From a virus: a stretch of 55,298 nt of DNA. Each line of letters begins with the position of its first letter. Within the stretch, counting starts at the first letter, position 1. Below, one piece after another: positions 40,661 to 50,279 of this stretch. A model generated the notes under the pieces. The model was not told where the DNA came from, searched no databases, and saw only the letters and a list, made by a program, of their open reading frames with translations. The DNA lies in the IMG/VR virus record IMGVR_UViG_3300030107_001856, positions 1 to 55,298 of that record; one strand, given 5' to 3'. A program made the position numbers and the translations under genes.

Positions 40661-43315
40661 ATGCGTATCATTGGTAATAATCCACAATTATCTAGGCAGA
40701 CACAAGCAACAGCCTCTGGTGCTATTACTGGAGGTAAGCCTGTAGTTGTGAATACTACTGGTACTGTTACGCAAATTAGTGAAACTACAGAAGCATTAGG
40801 TACTGCTGTAGTTTATGAGTCTGCAAATGCTCAATATGGTTCATCTACATTTGATAGTAACAGTAACAGAGTAGTTACAGTTTATATGGATGACGCTAAC
40901 AGCGATTATGGTACGGCTGTTGTTGGTGCAGTAGATGCATCTGATAACAGTATTTCTTATGGAACACCTGTTGTATTTGTAAGTGGAAGTACTGGAACTA
41001 CTGTTATTAAAGCTACATTTGATAGCAATAGCAATAAAGTAGTTATAGTGTGGTCTGACAGTAGCGACAGTGTTAAAGGAAAAGCGATAGTTGGAACAGT
41101 AGATCCATCTGATAACTCAATTAGTTTTGGTTCTGCAACTACATTTGAAGCTGGTGGTACTTATGAGCCTAATGTTACATTTGATAGTAGTAATAATAAA
41201 GTTGTTATTATTTATAAAGATGCTGGTAACAGTTATTATTTTACCTCCATCGTAGGAACTGTATCAGGTACTTCTATCTCTTTTGGAACTGCTGTAGTAA
41301 TCGTAAGCGCAAATTATAGTTACTTTGCTATTACTTTTGACAGTTCAAATAATAAAGTTGTTGCTGCGTTAAGAGGTGCTAGTAATCATGGTCAGTCTTA
41401 TGTAGGTACTGTAAGTGGAACAGGTATTAGTTGGGGTACTGTAGCTACGTTTCACGAAGTAGCCCCTGCTCATGTTAGCGCAACATTTGATAGTAACTCT
41501 AACAAAACTGTATTTACATATAGGGAAAATATTACGGATGATGGATTTGCAGTTGTAGGCACAGTATCTGGCACAGATATAACTTTTGGAACGCCTGTAG
41601 AGTTTGAAAATGCTGACGTATCTTATACTTCTGCAAGTTTTAATAGTAATGTTAATAAAATTATTCTTGCCTATAGAGATGAGGGAAACTCCAACTATGG
41701 TACATATCTTATAGGAACTGTAAGCGGAACAAGTATTAGTTTTGGATCAGCTGCTGTATTTGAAACTGCCGATTCAGAATATAACTCTGTTGTATTTGAT
41801 AGTAGTACAAATAGATCAGTTATAACTTATAGAGATGGTGGTAACAGCAATTATGGTACTGCAATAGTTTTAAGACCTGCTGTAGCAACAAACATAACAT
41901 CAGAAAACTTCATAGGCTTTGCACAAGATACAGTAGCAACTGGGCAACCTGTTACGATCAATACTAAAGGTGCTATTGTTGATAATATACCACCCACAGC
42001 AGTAGCTGTTCCTACACCTACAAACAGAACAATTATAGAAGAGGTTTCTTCAAATTATCTTTTTAGATCAACAACAATCTCTCTTGGATCAGGAAAATTT
42101 GTAATATTATATACTATATATTTAGGTTCTGGAGAACCTGTAGTGTATTATAAAGTAGGCACTATTGATCAAGCTACCAATACTGTTTCCTATAGCGATA
42201 GAACTTCTACTAACGCTTTTACTGCATATAGTCTATCTGGGATATTAGATACAAATGCTAATAGAATTGTTGTAGCATATGAAAATGCAACAGATGGTAA
42301 AGGTTACGCAGCAGTAGGTACTGTTTCAGGAAACACTATTTCTTTTGGAACTCCTGTTGTTTTTGAAGACGCTGTGGCAAAAGAGATAAATCTTACTTTT
42401 GACTCTACTGCTAATAAAGTAATTATTTCATGGAGAGATCAAAATAATAGCCAGTATGGCACTGCTATTGTAGCAACTGTAGACAATTCTGATAATAGTA
42501 TTTCTTTTGGAACTGCTGTAGTTTATGAAAGTGCCTATACTATTACTTTTCCACCAAATGCTATAACTTATGACAGTAATAGTAACAGAGTTGTTATTGT
42601 ATATAGAGATGTTGGAGACAGTAATAAAGGTAAGGCTATTGTAGGAACTGTATCAGGTACGTCTATTTCTTTTGGAACTGCGGTAGATGTAGATACTGGC
42701 AACCCTACTGATTACCTTACAGCAGTTTTTAATCCCGATGTAAATAAAGTTCTTATTACTTATGATGCAAGTGACAAAAAAGGAAAAAGTAAGATTGGTA
42801 CTGTATCAGGCACAAGCATTAGTCTTACAGGTGTTACTATTTTTAATAATGATACAAACAATGATGGTACTATTTATCAATCTAGTTGTTATGATACAAC
42901 CTCAAATACTCATTTAATAGTTTATAGAGACAATACATTAAGCGGTGACAGTACTAACCATGTATACGGAATAATTGGTACTATGAATGGAGATGGATCT
43001 GCTATCAGTTATGGTACTGAGTTTGCAATCGATCTTAATGCGGTTATTAATCCAGGAGGTAATCAGGATGGTAATGGTTGGAAAACACAATGTATTTATG
43101 ACAGCACAACGGAAAGATTTATAGTTACTTATGATTTTGATGTCTTAAAAAAACTTGCAACTTCTATGGTTATTCCAATAGGAGGAGGACTTAGTATGAC
43201 ACCAGCCCAAACATATTATGTACAGACAGATGGTACATTAAGTCAGACAGCAGATGATCCATCAGTAACAGCAGGAACAGCAGTAGCTGGTTCTACATTG
43301 ATTGTGAAAGGGTAA
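40661..43315 (+). CDS. Double seven-repeat adhesin-like protein B, 884 aa
   Basis: The layout equals that of protein A: N-cap (GAITGGKPVVVNTTGTVTQIS), seven repeats at about 50-405, hinge ENFIGFAQDTVATGQPVTINT at about 414, seven more diverged repeats at about 460-845, and C-cap (QTYYVQTDGTLSQTADDPSVTAG...IVKG). The second block has lost much of the repeat consensus, for instance YDTTSNTHLIVYRDNT and YDSTTERFIVTYDF. Its function is likely binding to the cell surface. Relative to A, repeats differ strongly in sequence but not in number. Confidence 0.75.
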   Translation: MRIIGNNPQLSRQTQATASGAITGGKPVVVNTTGTVTQISETTEALGTAVVYESANAQYGSSTFDSNSNRVVTVYMDDANSDYGTAVVGAVDASDNSISYGTPVVFVSGSTGTTVIKATFDSNSNKVVIVWSDSSDSVKGKAIVGTVDPSDNSISFGSATTFEAGGTYEPNVTFDSSNNKVVIIYKDAGNSYYFTSIVGTVSGTSISFGTAVVIVSANYSYFAITFDSSNNKVVAALRGASNHGQSYVGTVSGTGISWGTVATFHEVAPAHVSATFDSNSNKTVFTYRENITDDGFAVVGTVSGTDITFGTPVEFENADVSYTSASFNSNVNKIILAYRDEGNSNYGTYLIGTVSGTSISFGSAAVFETADSEYNSVVFDSSTNRSVITYRDGGNSNYGTAIVLRPAVATNITSENFIGFAQDTVATGQPVTINTKGAIVDNIPPTAVAVPTPTNRTIIEEVSSNYLFRSTTISLGSGKFVILYTIYLGSGEPVVYYKVGTIDQATNTVSYSDRTSTNAFTAYSLSGILDTNANRIVVAYENATDGKGYAAVGTVSGNTISFGTPVVFEDAVAKEINLTFDSTANKVIISWRDQNNSQYGTAIVATVDNSDNSISFGTAVVYESAYTITFPPNAITYDSNSNRVVIVYRDVGDSNKGKAIVGTVSGTSISFGTAVDVDTGNPTDYLTAVFNPDVNKVLITYDASDKKGKSKIGTVSGTSISLTGVTIFNNDTNNDGTIYQSSCYDTTSNTHLIVYRDNTLSGDSTNHVYGIIGTMNGDGSAISYGTEFAIDLNAVINPGGNQDGNGWKTQCIYDSTTERFIVTYDFDVLKKLATSMVIPIGGGLSMTPAQTYYVQTDGTLSQTADDPSVTAGTAVAGSTLIVKG

Positions 43316-43320
43316 CAGAT

Positions 43321-45087
43321 ATGTCTGGTAGATATAAAGCTGTTCCAACTGGCACAATAGCAAATGGTAAACCTGTATTAGTTAATAGTGCTGGTACTGT
43401 TACGCAAGTTGCACAAACTTCTATATCACAACAGTTTGGTTCAGATGTTCTTTTTAATAGCAGCAATGAATCTTCATATATAACAAATGTATATGACAGT
43501 AGTAATAATAAAGTTGTTACTCTTTATGTAAACCAAGATGGATCAAATGATGGTACAGCTAACGTAGGAACAATAGATACTAGTGACAATAGTATTAGTT
43601 ATGGTTCAGCAGGTGAATATACAACCAATTTTGGTTTCTATAATAGTAGTACATTTGATAGTAATAGTAATAAAGTTGTTCAAGTTTATGCTGATAACGG
43701 TAACTCTAATTATGGTACGGCTGCTGTTGGCACAGTTAGCGGAACAGATATAACTTTTGGTACTCCTGTAGTGTTTGAAAGTGCAGCAATAGGGCATCAT
43801 ACTGCTACAACTTTTGACACCGATAGTAATAAAGTTGTTATTGCATTTAAAGGGACTTCAAATTATGGAAGAGCTATCGTAGGTACAGTTTCTGGAACAG
43901 GTATAAGTTTTGGTTCTGTTGCTAATTTTAACGCAAGTAATACAAACTGGATAGCTTCTACTTTTGATAGCAATAGTAACAAAGTTGTTATTAGTTATAG
44001 AGATGATGGAAACTCTAACTACGGTACAGCTATTGTAGGCACAGTTTCAAGTACTAGTATAAGTTTTGGATCAGAAGTTGTATATAATAGTGCTACTACA
44101 GAAAAACAAGGTGCTGCTTTTGATAGTAATAGTAATAAAGTTGTACTTTTTTATCAGGATCAAGGTAATTCAAATAAAGGCACTGCTATCGTAGGTACGG
44201 TTTCTGGAACAAGTATAAGTTTTGGATCAGAAGCTGTATTTGAAGAAGGTGATACAGAAGAAATTGCAGCAGTTTTTGATACTAGTATCAATAAAATCGT
44301 TGTTGCTTATATAGATAAAGGTGACAGTAATGCAGGTAAAGTAAATGTAGGAACTGTTAGTGGTACGTCTATAAGTTTTGGAACAGCTATTACTTTTGAA
44401 TCTGGATCTACAAGTAATAGTGCTAGAGGAATAGCTTTAGCATATGATGTTAATGCTAACAGAAGTGTAGTTAGTTGGATGGATGGGGGAAACTCTAATC
44501 GAGGAACAACAGCAGTTTATCTAGCACCAAGCACCTCAACTAATTTAACAGCATCTACATCAGAAGGTTATATAGGATTATCTAATGCCTGTTCATTTCA
44601 TGGTGCTACAGAAACATATACAGTAACAGTAGCCTCTGGTGTATTCTACTTAAATGGTTTAGCAAATCCACCAATACAATTACTAAGAGGCCATACATAC
44701 ATATTTGATCAAGCTGATGGTACTAATGATGGTCATCCATTTCATTTTAAAGATACAGGAGGAAGTCAATATACTAGTGGCGTAACTGTTACAGGTACAG
44801 CAGGAACTTCAGGTGCTAAAGTAACTATTGTCGTACCTATAGATGCAACAGAGCCAAGTCAGTATTATTGTACTGTACACGGTAATGGTATGGGTAATGT
44901 AATTACCATAGAAGAAAGTTTTGCAGAGATAGATGTAGTAGGCACAGTAAACAAACATCAATCAGGTCTAACGGCAGGTCAGACATATTATGTACAGACT
45001 GATGGCACATTAGGAACGAGTGCAGATAGTCCTAGTGTAGTAGCTGGTACGGCAATATCTGCAACAGAAATTATAGTAAAAGGATAG
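43321..45087 (+). CDS. Seven-repeat adhesin-like protein C with cupredoxin domain
   Basis: The protein has the N-cap, one block of seven repeats (about 40-400), then a hinge remnant (EGYIGLSNACSFHG) and a cupredoxin-like domain at about 432-534. Finally comes the same C-cap (QTYYVQTDGTLGTSADSPS...IIVKG). The domain has a beta-sandwich pattern with possible type 1 copper ligands: His472 or His475 (GHPFHF), C517, H520 and M524 (YYCTVHGNGMG). In A and B a second repeat block occupies this place. Copper binding is inferred from the ligand pattern. Confidence 0.75.
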   Translation: MSGRYKAVPTGTIANGKPVLVNSAGTVTQVAQTSISQQFGSDVLFNSSNESSYITNVYDSSNNKVVTLYVNQDGSNDGTANVGTIDTSDNSISYGSAGEYTTNFGFYNSSTFDSNSNKVVQVYADNGNSNYGTAAVGTVSGTDITFGTPVVFESAAIGHHTATTFDTDSNKVVIAFKGTSNYGRAIVGTVSGTGISFGSVANFNASNTNWIASTFDSNSNKVVISYRDDGNSNYGTAIVGTVSSTSISFGSEVVYNSATTEKQGAAFDSNSNKVVLFYQDQGNSNKGTAIVGTVSGTSISFGSEAVFEEGDTEEIAAVFDTSINKIVVAYIDKGDSNAGKVNVGTVSGTSISFGTAITFESGSTSNSARGIALAYDVNANRSVVSWMDGGNSNRGTTAVYLAPSTSTNLTASTSEGYIGLSNACSFHGATETYTVTVASGVFYLNGLANPPIQLLRGHTYIFDQADGTNDGHPFHFKDTGGSQYTSGVTVTGTAGTSGAKVTIVVPIDATEPSQYYCTVHGNGMGNVITIEESFAEIDVVGTVNKHQSGLTAGQTYYVQTDGTLGTSADSPSVVAGTAISATEIIVKG

Positions 45088-45093
45088 AGATTA

Positions 45094-45333
45094 ATGATGG
45101 AAGAAATATCGCCAGTAATTTTTTGGAACGTAGTATTAACGCTGGTGATTGCACCTGCTATATGGTGGTTCAGGAATCTTATGGGAGAAGTTAAACGCAT
45201 AGATATACTTCTAAACAGGACTAGAGAAGATTACTCTACTAAGCAAGAGCTACGAGAAGATATGCGTATGGTTACAGAAGCTCTCCATAGGTTAGAGGAT
45301 AAGTTAGATAAAGTATTAGAGAGAGGAAAGTAA
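45094..45333 (+). CDS. Membrane-anchored coiled-coil protein, 79 aa
   Basis: One hydrophobic segment (about 6-25, VIFWNVVLTLVIAPAIWWF) is followed by a charged coiled coil (REDYSTKQELREDMRMVTEALHRLEDKLDKVLE). Topology is that of small phage membrane proteins in structural regions, for instance spanin-like or holin-like factors. An AGAG-type site and the ATG pair at 45094/45097 are in good spacing. It is followed after 1 nt by the next gene. Confidence 0.6.
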   Translation: MMEEISPVIFWNVVLTLVIAPAIWWFRNLMGEVKRIDILLNRTREDYSTKQELREDMRMVTEALHRLEDKLDKVLERGK

Positions 45334-45334
45334 G

Positions 45335-46573
45335 ATGGTATCAACAATTACAGGCCCAGGATCAGAATTTGTAAACTATGCTATAGATAATCCAGATGTT
45401 CAAAATCATGCTTTAGCAGTTGCAGCTGGAACTGGGGCAATTCAAGGCACTCCAGAATTTGCAACTGCATATAGAAAAGCAATGGTGGAACACGCTGTAA
45501 ATTTTGGAGTAACAGAAGGAAGGGATAATGTTGGGCCTCTTGCTTCTCTTGCAGGTAATTCAGAATTTCCTGATGTACTTCCTCCTCCTCCTCCCCCTGC
45601 TCCACCTGCTGATACCAGTACTGATACAGGTGGTACAGGTGGTACAGGTGGTACAGGTGGTACTGGAGGTACTGGAGGAGAGGATACTGGAGATGTAACA
45701 TCTGCAATAACTACAGCTTTAGCCCCTTTACTAGATAGACTTACAGATATAGAAAGCAATCAAACCTCTCTTATGTCTCCTACAGCAGTAGGAACAGCTA
45801 CTCCTGCACCCACACCAGCTACCGCTACTGATTTAGAACCCGTAACAGAAGATATAGGTGATGTACAGGCAGATACTACTGCAATACGTGGCGATATAGG
45901 CACTAGGGCAGAGGGGCAACCTGCAACTCTTATGGGGCAGACTGCTGGATTAGCACAAGGCCAGACAGACATAACGGGGCGTATTGGTACAGCCCCTACT
46001 ACAGATGCTACATTATTTAGTGGTCAGGAAGGATTAGCCCAAGACCTTACTACCGCGCAACAGGGTATAACAGGGGTACAGGCAGGTATTGGCGAGGCTC
46101 CAGTTGACCCTACAACGGGTGATCCTACAACTTTGTTTCAAGGTCAGGCAGGTCTAATGGCTGGACAGACAGGGCTAACAGGTGCTATAAGTGGCGTAGG
46201 GAGTCAGGCTTCAGCCATAGGTAGCGATTTAACTGCATTGACAAATCAATTAACTAACTTTGAGAACCTGTCAAATGCAGATAGGGCAAATCTTCTATCG
46301 ACATTAAATACTCGCGCCACTGAGTTAAAAGACCTAGCAAACACATATGGCCTACAAACAAATAGAATAGCAGAGCAACTTACAGGAGTACCTGCACCAA
46401 CAGGTATGATGGCACAAGCTGCACCAGTAGCAGGATCTTTACCTGCCGTACTAGCTGCTGAGAGAGCGCAAAATACAGCTACCCAAAACATAAACAGGGG
46501 CCTCATGGATGTAGCTGAACAGGGGCAAGTAGGTGCGCTAGGGCCAGTTACTCCAGACCCAAGGGTGGGCTAA
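45335..46573 (+). CDS. Virion-associated protein with Pro and Gly-Thr tracts, 412 aa
   Basis: The N-terminal 70 residues are helical (FATAYRKAMVEHAVNFGVTEG). A Pro run (PPPPPPAPP) and a GGT repeat tract form a flexible linker at about 84-112. The middle (about 165-285) has repeated segments with DIG, GQ and GLA-Q units in a loosely heptad order, typical of fibrous or ejected proteins. No enzyme motif is seen. It is the first of the internal virion protein candidates. Confidence 0.55.
   Translation: MVSTITGPGSEFVNYAIDNPDVQNHALAVAAGTGAIQGTPEFATAYRKAMVEHAVNFGVTEGRDNVGPLASLAGNSEFPDVLPPPPPPAPPADTSTDTGGTGGTGGTGGTGGTGGEDTGDVTSAITTALAPLLDRLTDIESNQTSLMSPTAVGTATPAPTPATATDLEPVTEDIGDVQADTTAIRGDIGTRAEGQPATLMGQTAGLAQGQTDITGRIGTAPTTDATLFSGQEGLAQDLTTAQQGITGVQAGIGEAPVDPTTGDPTTLFQGQAGLMAGQTGLTGAISGVGSQASAIGSDLTALTNQLTNFENLSNADRANLLSTLNTRATELKDLANTYGLQTNRIAEQLTGVPAPTGMMAQAAPVAGSLPAVLAAERAQNTATQNINRGLMDVAEQGQVGALGPVTPDPRVG
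45624..45680 (+). repeat. 9-nt tandem repeat coding for Gly-Gly-Thr
   Basis: A unit ACAGGTGGT is repeated about six times, the last ones with silent A/T and A/G changes. It codes for the GGT tract in the 412-aa virion protein. Such short-unit arrays change length by slippage and always stay in frame here. Confidence 0.85.
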
Positions 46574-46596
46574 GATAAAAAGAAAGAGAAAGTGAT

Positions 46597-48324
46597 ATGG
46601 CAAGACCACAAATATTTGATCCTAGTTTAGGACAAGAGGGTGAATACCGCAACCTAACTGATGCAGAGATACGTGAGGCAGCAGAAGGTTTAGATGCACC
46701 AGAGGGCGATGGACCTACTCCCATAGATCCTGTAGTACCTGAAGGTGGGCCTACGCCTACTACAAATCCTAATCTATTTAACTTTGATGAAGAAGGTAAT
46801 CCAGTTGTTACCACTGATCCTACTACGGGGCAACAGTCATTTCAGATACGTGGCGATTTATTGGGCGGTGAGATAGTAGATCAGCGACTAGGCGATCCAT
46901 CCGTAAACCCTAACGTTACAACTCAACAGTTAGATACTAGGGCAGTTGCTATAAATCAAGGGTTTCAAGGAACACCTACAGACGCGACTACTCAAGCATT
47001 TATACAGGATGCAGCTGGGCAGAGGGGGCTAGTAGATCCGTTTGGTTATCAAAGTTCTAAAGGTGTACAGACAGATATATCGCAAGACCCAAGCGCAAAT
47101 TTACCATCTGGTGCAAGACTGACCCCAGCAATGATAGATCCTAATGCAACAGGAACAAGTATAGATCGGACAGACCCTGCATTTCAAACTAGGGATCTAG
47201 CAGCAGGACAAACACTAGCAGGTGTAACGGACGCACAACAGGTAGATAGAACTACAACTAACTTAACTACTGCACAAACAGTAGCAGATGCGATAGCGCA
47301 ACAAGACATGGAAGCAGAGCAGTTCTTAAATGACATACGTTTAGTAAGAGCGCAACAGGAACAGGTAGACGAAAGATCCACTGTAAAGGGCCAACTAGGT
47401 ATTATAATGGAGGACTTTGCAGGTGACTCCGTACCACCTTGGGCAGCAAACGCAATACAAGGGGCAGAAAGTATACTGGCTCGTAGAGGTATAACGGCAT
47501 CCAGTGGCGTATATCAAGAGATGCTATTAGAGACTGCACTTAAATCAGGACTACCTTTAGCACAAGCAGATGCACAGATATATGCACAGTTTCAACAACA
47601 AAACCTAAGTAACAGGCAACAGGCAGAAATAACAAACGCAGCAAACTTACTAACTGCTGATATAAAAGAGTTAGATATTAGACAACAGACAGCCGTATTA
47701 AATACACAGAATAGAGTACAGAGCCTATTTACTGATGCATCTGAGATAAATGCATCTCGTAAGTTTAACGCAACCAGTCAAAACCAGACAGATCAATTTT
47801 TCAGTAATTTGCAACAGGCAGTAAATTTAAACAACGCCAGTCAACGAACTGCTATATCTCAATTTAACGCAGGTCAGGCAAATGCTATATCACAATTTAA
47901 TGTAAACACTGCTAGGGCAAAAGATGAGTTCTATTCTAGAAATCAATTAGCAATAGCACAAGCAAACGCTGTATTTAGAAGACAAGTAAATACCGCAAAT
48001 ACCGCAGCCATAAATGCAGCAAACCAGTTTAACGCAACTAATATTCTTAATAGATCTAATACTGCGCTAAATAATCTCGTACAGTTGGCTAGAGATGAGG
48101 CTGATTATATTTATCAGTCTGGTCAAAATGATATGCAGAGGCAAAACAATCTAGCCGTAGCTACATTACAGGCAGAGGCATCTGTTAGAGCTAAAAAAGA
48201 AGGCAGTGGTGGCAGTTTCTTGGGTGCAGCGGGTAGTATACTAGGTAAAGTATTTGCAAATATAGCAGGTACTGAGACTGGTGGTAAGGCAATATTAAAT
48301 AAAATTGGATTTAATATTACATAA
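46597..48324 (+). CDS. Internal virion protein, 575 aa
   Basis: The N-terminal third is Pro/Gly/Asp-rich and disordered. From about 250 the protein is helical and Ala/Gln/Asn-rich, with repeated QFNA(G/T)QANAISQFN and NTAxAxNAANQFN units. This is the pattern of ejection proteins of marine podoviruses, where a long helical tract forms part of a channel. The C-terminus ends in a Gly-rich hydrophobic stretch (SGGSFLGAAGSILGKVFANIAG). It probably enters the host with the DNA. Function by pattern and place. Confidence 0.65.
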   Translation: MARPQIFDPSLGQEGEYRNLTDAEIREAAEGLDAPEGDGPTPIDPVVPEGGPTPTTNPNLFNFDEEGNPVVTTDPTTGQQSFQIRGDLLGGEIVDQRLGDPSVNPNVTTQQLDTRAVAINQGFQGTPTDATTQAFIQDAAGQRGLVDPFGYQSSKGVQTDISQDPSANLPSGARLTPAMIDPNATGTSIDRTDPAFQTRDLAAGQTLAGVTDAQQVDRTTTNLTTAQTVADAIAQQDMEAEQFLNDIRLVRAQQEQVDERSTVKGQLGIIMEDFAGDSVPPWAANAIQGAESILARRGITASSGVYQEMLLETALKSGLPLAQADAQIYAQFQQQNLSNRQQAEITNAANLLTADIKELDIRQQTAVLNTQNRVQSLFTDASEINASRKFNATSQNQTDQFFSNLQQAVNLNNASQRTAISQFNAGQANAISQFNVNTARAKDEFYSRNQLAIAQANAVFRRQVNTANTAAINAANQFNATNILNRSNTALNNLVQLARDEADYIYQSGQNDMQRQNNLAVATLQAEASVRAKKEGSGGSFLGAAGSILGKVFANIAGTETGGKAILNKIGFNIT

Positions 48325-48336
48325 GGAGATAATATA

Positions 48337-48537
48337 ATGGTGTTACTAAACCCTTTTAGTAGAGTTCCTACAACAGATATAGGAAAAGCACGTAGTATTC
48401 GTGAAAGAAGAAAAGGTACGTTTATGCCTACTATAGTAAACACAAACGAAACTAACAATCCAGCTAGGATATATCAAGAAGAAATAAGGAAGTTGTTACA
48501 AAGTAATAAACTACCGTCAGACATGGGGAGTGTATAA
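48337..48537 (+). CDS. Hypothetical protein, 66 aa
   Basis: This small basic protein (MVLLNPFSRVPTTDIGKARSIRERRKG) starts behind an AGGAG site and is joined to the next gene by 2 nt. It has no motif I recognise. It lies among internal virion protein genes, so it may be a minor virion protein. Confidence 0.5.
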   Translation: MVLLNPFSRVPTTDIGKARSIRERRKGTFMPTIVNTNETNNPARIYQEEIRKLLQSNKLPSDMGSV

Positions 48538-48539
48538 TT

Positions 48540-49151
48540 ATGGTAATGGAAGATATGGAATTTGAAGAAACATTTGAATCAGCAATACCTGGTCAATCTT
48601 TGGCTAGGAAAGACGCAGAACTAGGGTCTGTTCCTTTTGAAACACCTGCTGACTTCCCTGATCCTGATGAGTTTTATATGTATCTATATGATAAATTGTT
48701 AAATGACGAAACAAATCTTATGAACATGGTAAAACTTCTTGAGATGGAAATTACAGTAGACGCTATCGTAGAGGGCCTTCTGATGAACTCATTTATGATG
48801 GGGCAAATATCTCCTGATACAGGGGTCATCTTAAAAGAGCCTGTTACGGATATGGTGCTTCTAATAGCGCAAGAGGCTGACATAACTCCAGCTAGAAGAG
48901 ATGATGGGGCCGATATGCAAGATCAAGTGCGTATAGAAGAGGTTCTATCTAAATTGTCTGCTGATGCATCAGGGGAAGAAGATATGCCTATGCAAATGGA
49001 AGAAGACGATGACATGGGTGAACCTTCTGGCATGATGGCTCCACCTGATGGCATGGACGATATGATGGCTATGGACGATATGGGCGAAGAGATGCCAGAG
49101 CAAGAAGAAGAAGAAAACGAGCAGCAACAAACAGCTTTAATGATGGGATAA
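48540..49151 (+). CDS. Acidic, Met-rich protein, 203 aa
   Basis: The first 125 residues are a helical domain with hydrophobic stretches (IVEGLLMNSFMMGQIS). The last 65 are extremely acidic and Met-rich (MPMQMEEDDDMGEPSGMMAPP and DDMMAMDDMGEEM). Such acidic-Met tails are often found in phage virion proteins of marine podoviruses. No enzyme motif. It overlaps none of its neighbours but is within 5 nt of the next gene. Confidence 0.55.
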   Translation: MVMEDMEFEETFESAIPGQSLARKDAELGSVPFETPADFPDPDEFYMYLYDKLLNDETNLMNMVKLLEMEITVDAIVEGLLMNSFMMGQISPDTGVILKEPVTDMVLLIAQEADITPARRDDGADMQDQVRIEEVLSKLSADASGEEDMPMQMEEDDDMGEPSGMMAPPDGMDDMMAMDDMGEEMPEQEEEENEQQQTALMMG

Positions 49152-49155
49152 TACA

Positions 49156-50268
49156 ATGGGGTTAATGTCAGGCTTAAAAGAATTTGGTCAAAACTTTGTG
49201 CTTACAGCAGGTGATACAATTGCTGATAACATAAAGAAAAGAGATGAGCAATACAGAAAAGATGTATTAGATCAATACTCTAGTCTAAAAGCAAATATAA
49301 AAAAGAATAAGGCCATTGATGCAAAACTATATAATACTATGCTTAGTGAAGCAAATAGTTTAGTTGGTCTAGCCCCAAACTTGCCAGATGAATATATAGC
49401 TTATGGGTTGTCCAGCAAAGACAACTATAAGCAACTTTTAAAAACACTACAAGAAGATAGTGAAAGGGGTAAGTCAGGATTTTTTATATCTGAGTGGGCA
49501 GCTAAGAATAACATGGAACCATCAGAAATATACAACCCTAGAAAAAGAGATGTATCTCGTATGGTTCGTAGCCTACGATCTCCTACAGTTATGTCTCAAA
49601 AACCTTCAGCAAAAGTAACTCCTGATACAGATGATACATTACAGACATTAGCTGGTCTTATATTTGGTGGAGCTACTGGCTCAGACAAAGTAATGGAAGC
49701 TGCTGAAGCTAAAATAAGTACTAAGGGTAGAGGTGCATTTGGAAAAAGCGATCTTGATTATGCGTACAGTACACCTACTAGGGGTATAAGTTTGCCAAAT
49801 AAAAATGTTTCTTTAAAAAGAATTATGAAAAGTAGAGATAAAGAAATTATGTTATTTAATAAAATACAAAATAAAGATTTAAAAGTAGCACAAGAATTTA
49901 ATATCTTACCACCTACAGCAGGAGAAGGTGTAGGGATAGAGGTAAACAATGAAAAGGCTAGAGCATTACTAGCTCAACGCTCTGGATTAGATAAAAAACT
50001 AGACGCTGTTTACAGGGCATTTGTGGGCAGTAATGATATGGAATTTACTAATAATATTATTAGAAAACAATTTCCTGTTACAGAAAATATGTCCGATGAA
50101 GAAGAAAAAAATATTGAAAAGTTTAGAAAATATTTATCTGTTTACACCCGAAGAAATTTTGCAGAAGAATTAACATCACTTAGGGTTACATTAGAAGATT
50201 ATGCAAAACAAGCAGTTAAGCCTACTGTAGGTTCTAGCAGTCTACTAACCCCACCAAATTCACAATAA
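49156..50268 (+). CDS. Hypothetical virion-region protein, 370 aa
   Basis: The protein begins MGLMSGLKEFGQNFVLTAGDTIAD and continues as a charged, mainly helical Lys/Asn-rich protein. A weak amphipathic start is visible. No domain is recognised. Its place between the acidic-Met protein and the 1386-aa protein suggests another internal virion or ejected component. Codon choice is AT-rich, like the 1019-aa protein at 365. Confidence 0.55.
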   Translation: MGLMSGLKEFGQNFVLTAGDTIADNIKKRDEQYRKDVLDQYSSLKANIKKNKAIDAKLYNTMLSEANSLVGLAPNLPDEYIAYGLSSKDNYKQLLKTLQEDSERGKSGFFISEWAAKNNMEPSEIYNPRKRDVSRMVRSLRSPTVMSQKPSAKVTPDTDDTLQTLAGLIFGGATGSDKVMEAAEAKISTKGRGAFGKSDLDYAYSTPTRGISLPNKNVSLKRIMKSRDKEIMLFNKIQNKDLKVAQEFNILPPTAGEGVGIEVNNEKARALLAQRSGLDKKLDAVYRAFVGSNDMEFTNNIIRKQFPVTENMSDEEEKNIEKFRKYLSVYTRRNFAEELTSLRVTLEDYAKQAVKPTVGSSSLLTPPNSQ

Positions 50269-50279
50269 GGAAAAAATAC

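Noticed and set aside
37990-44520. Possible CRISPR-like array because of regularly spaced repeats
   Set aside because: Repeats are about 150 nt, degenerate at the DNA level, in frame and code for a conserved protein motif; no short identical repeats with unique spacers exist.
45381-45759. Two minus-strand frames over the GGT repeat rich in Leu/Tyr/His or Pro/Val
   Set aside because: They are reverse readings of the 9-nt repeat and the Pro codon run; the plus-strand gene explains the region.
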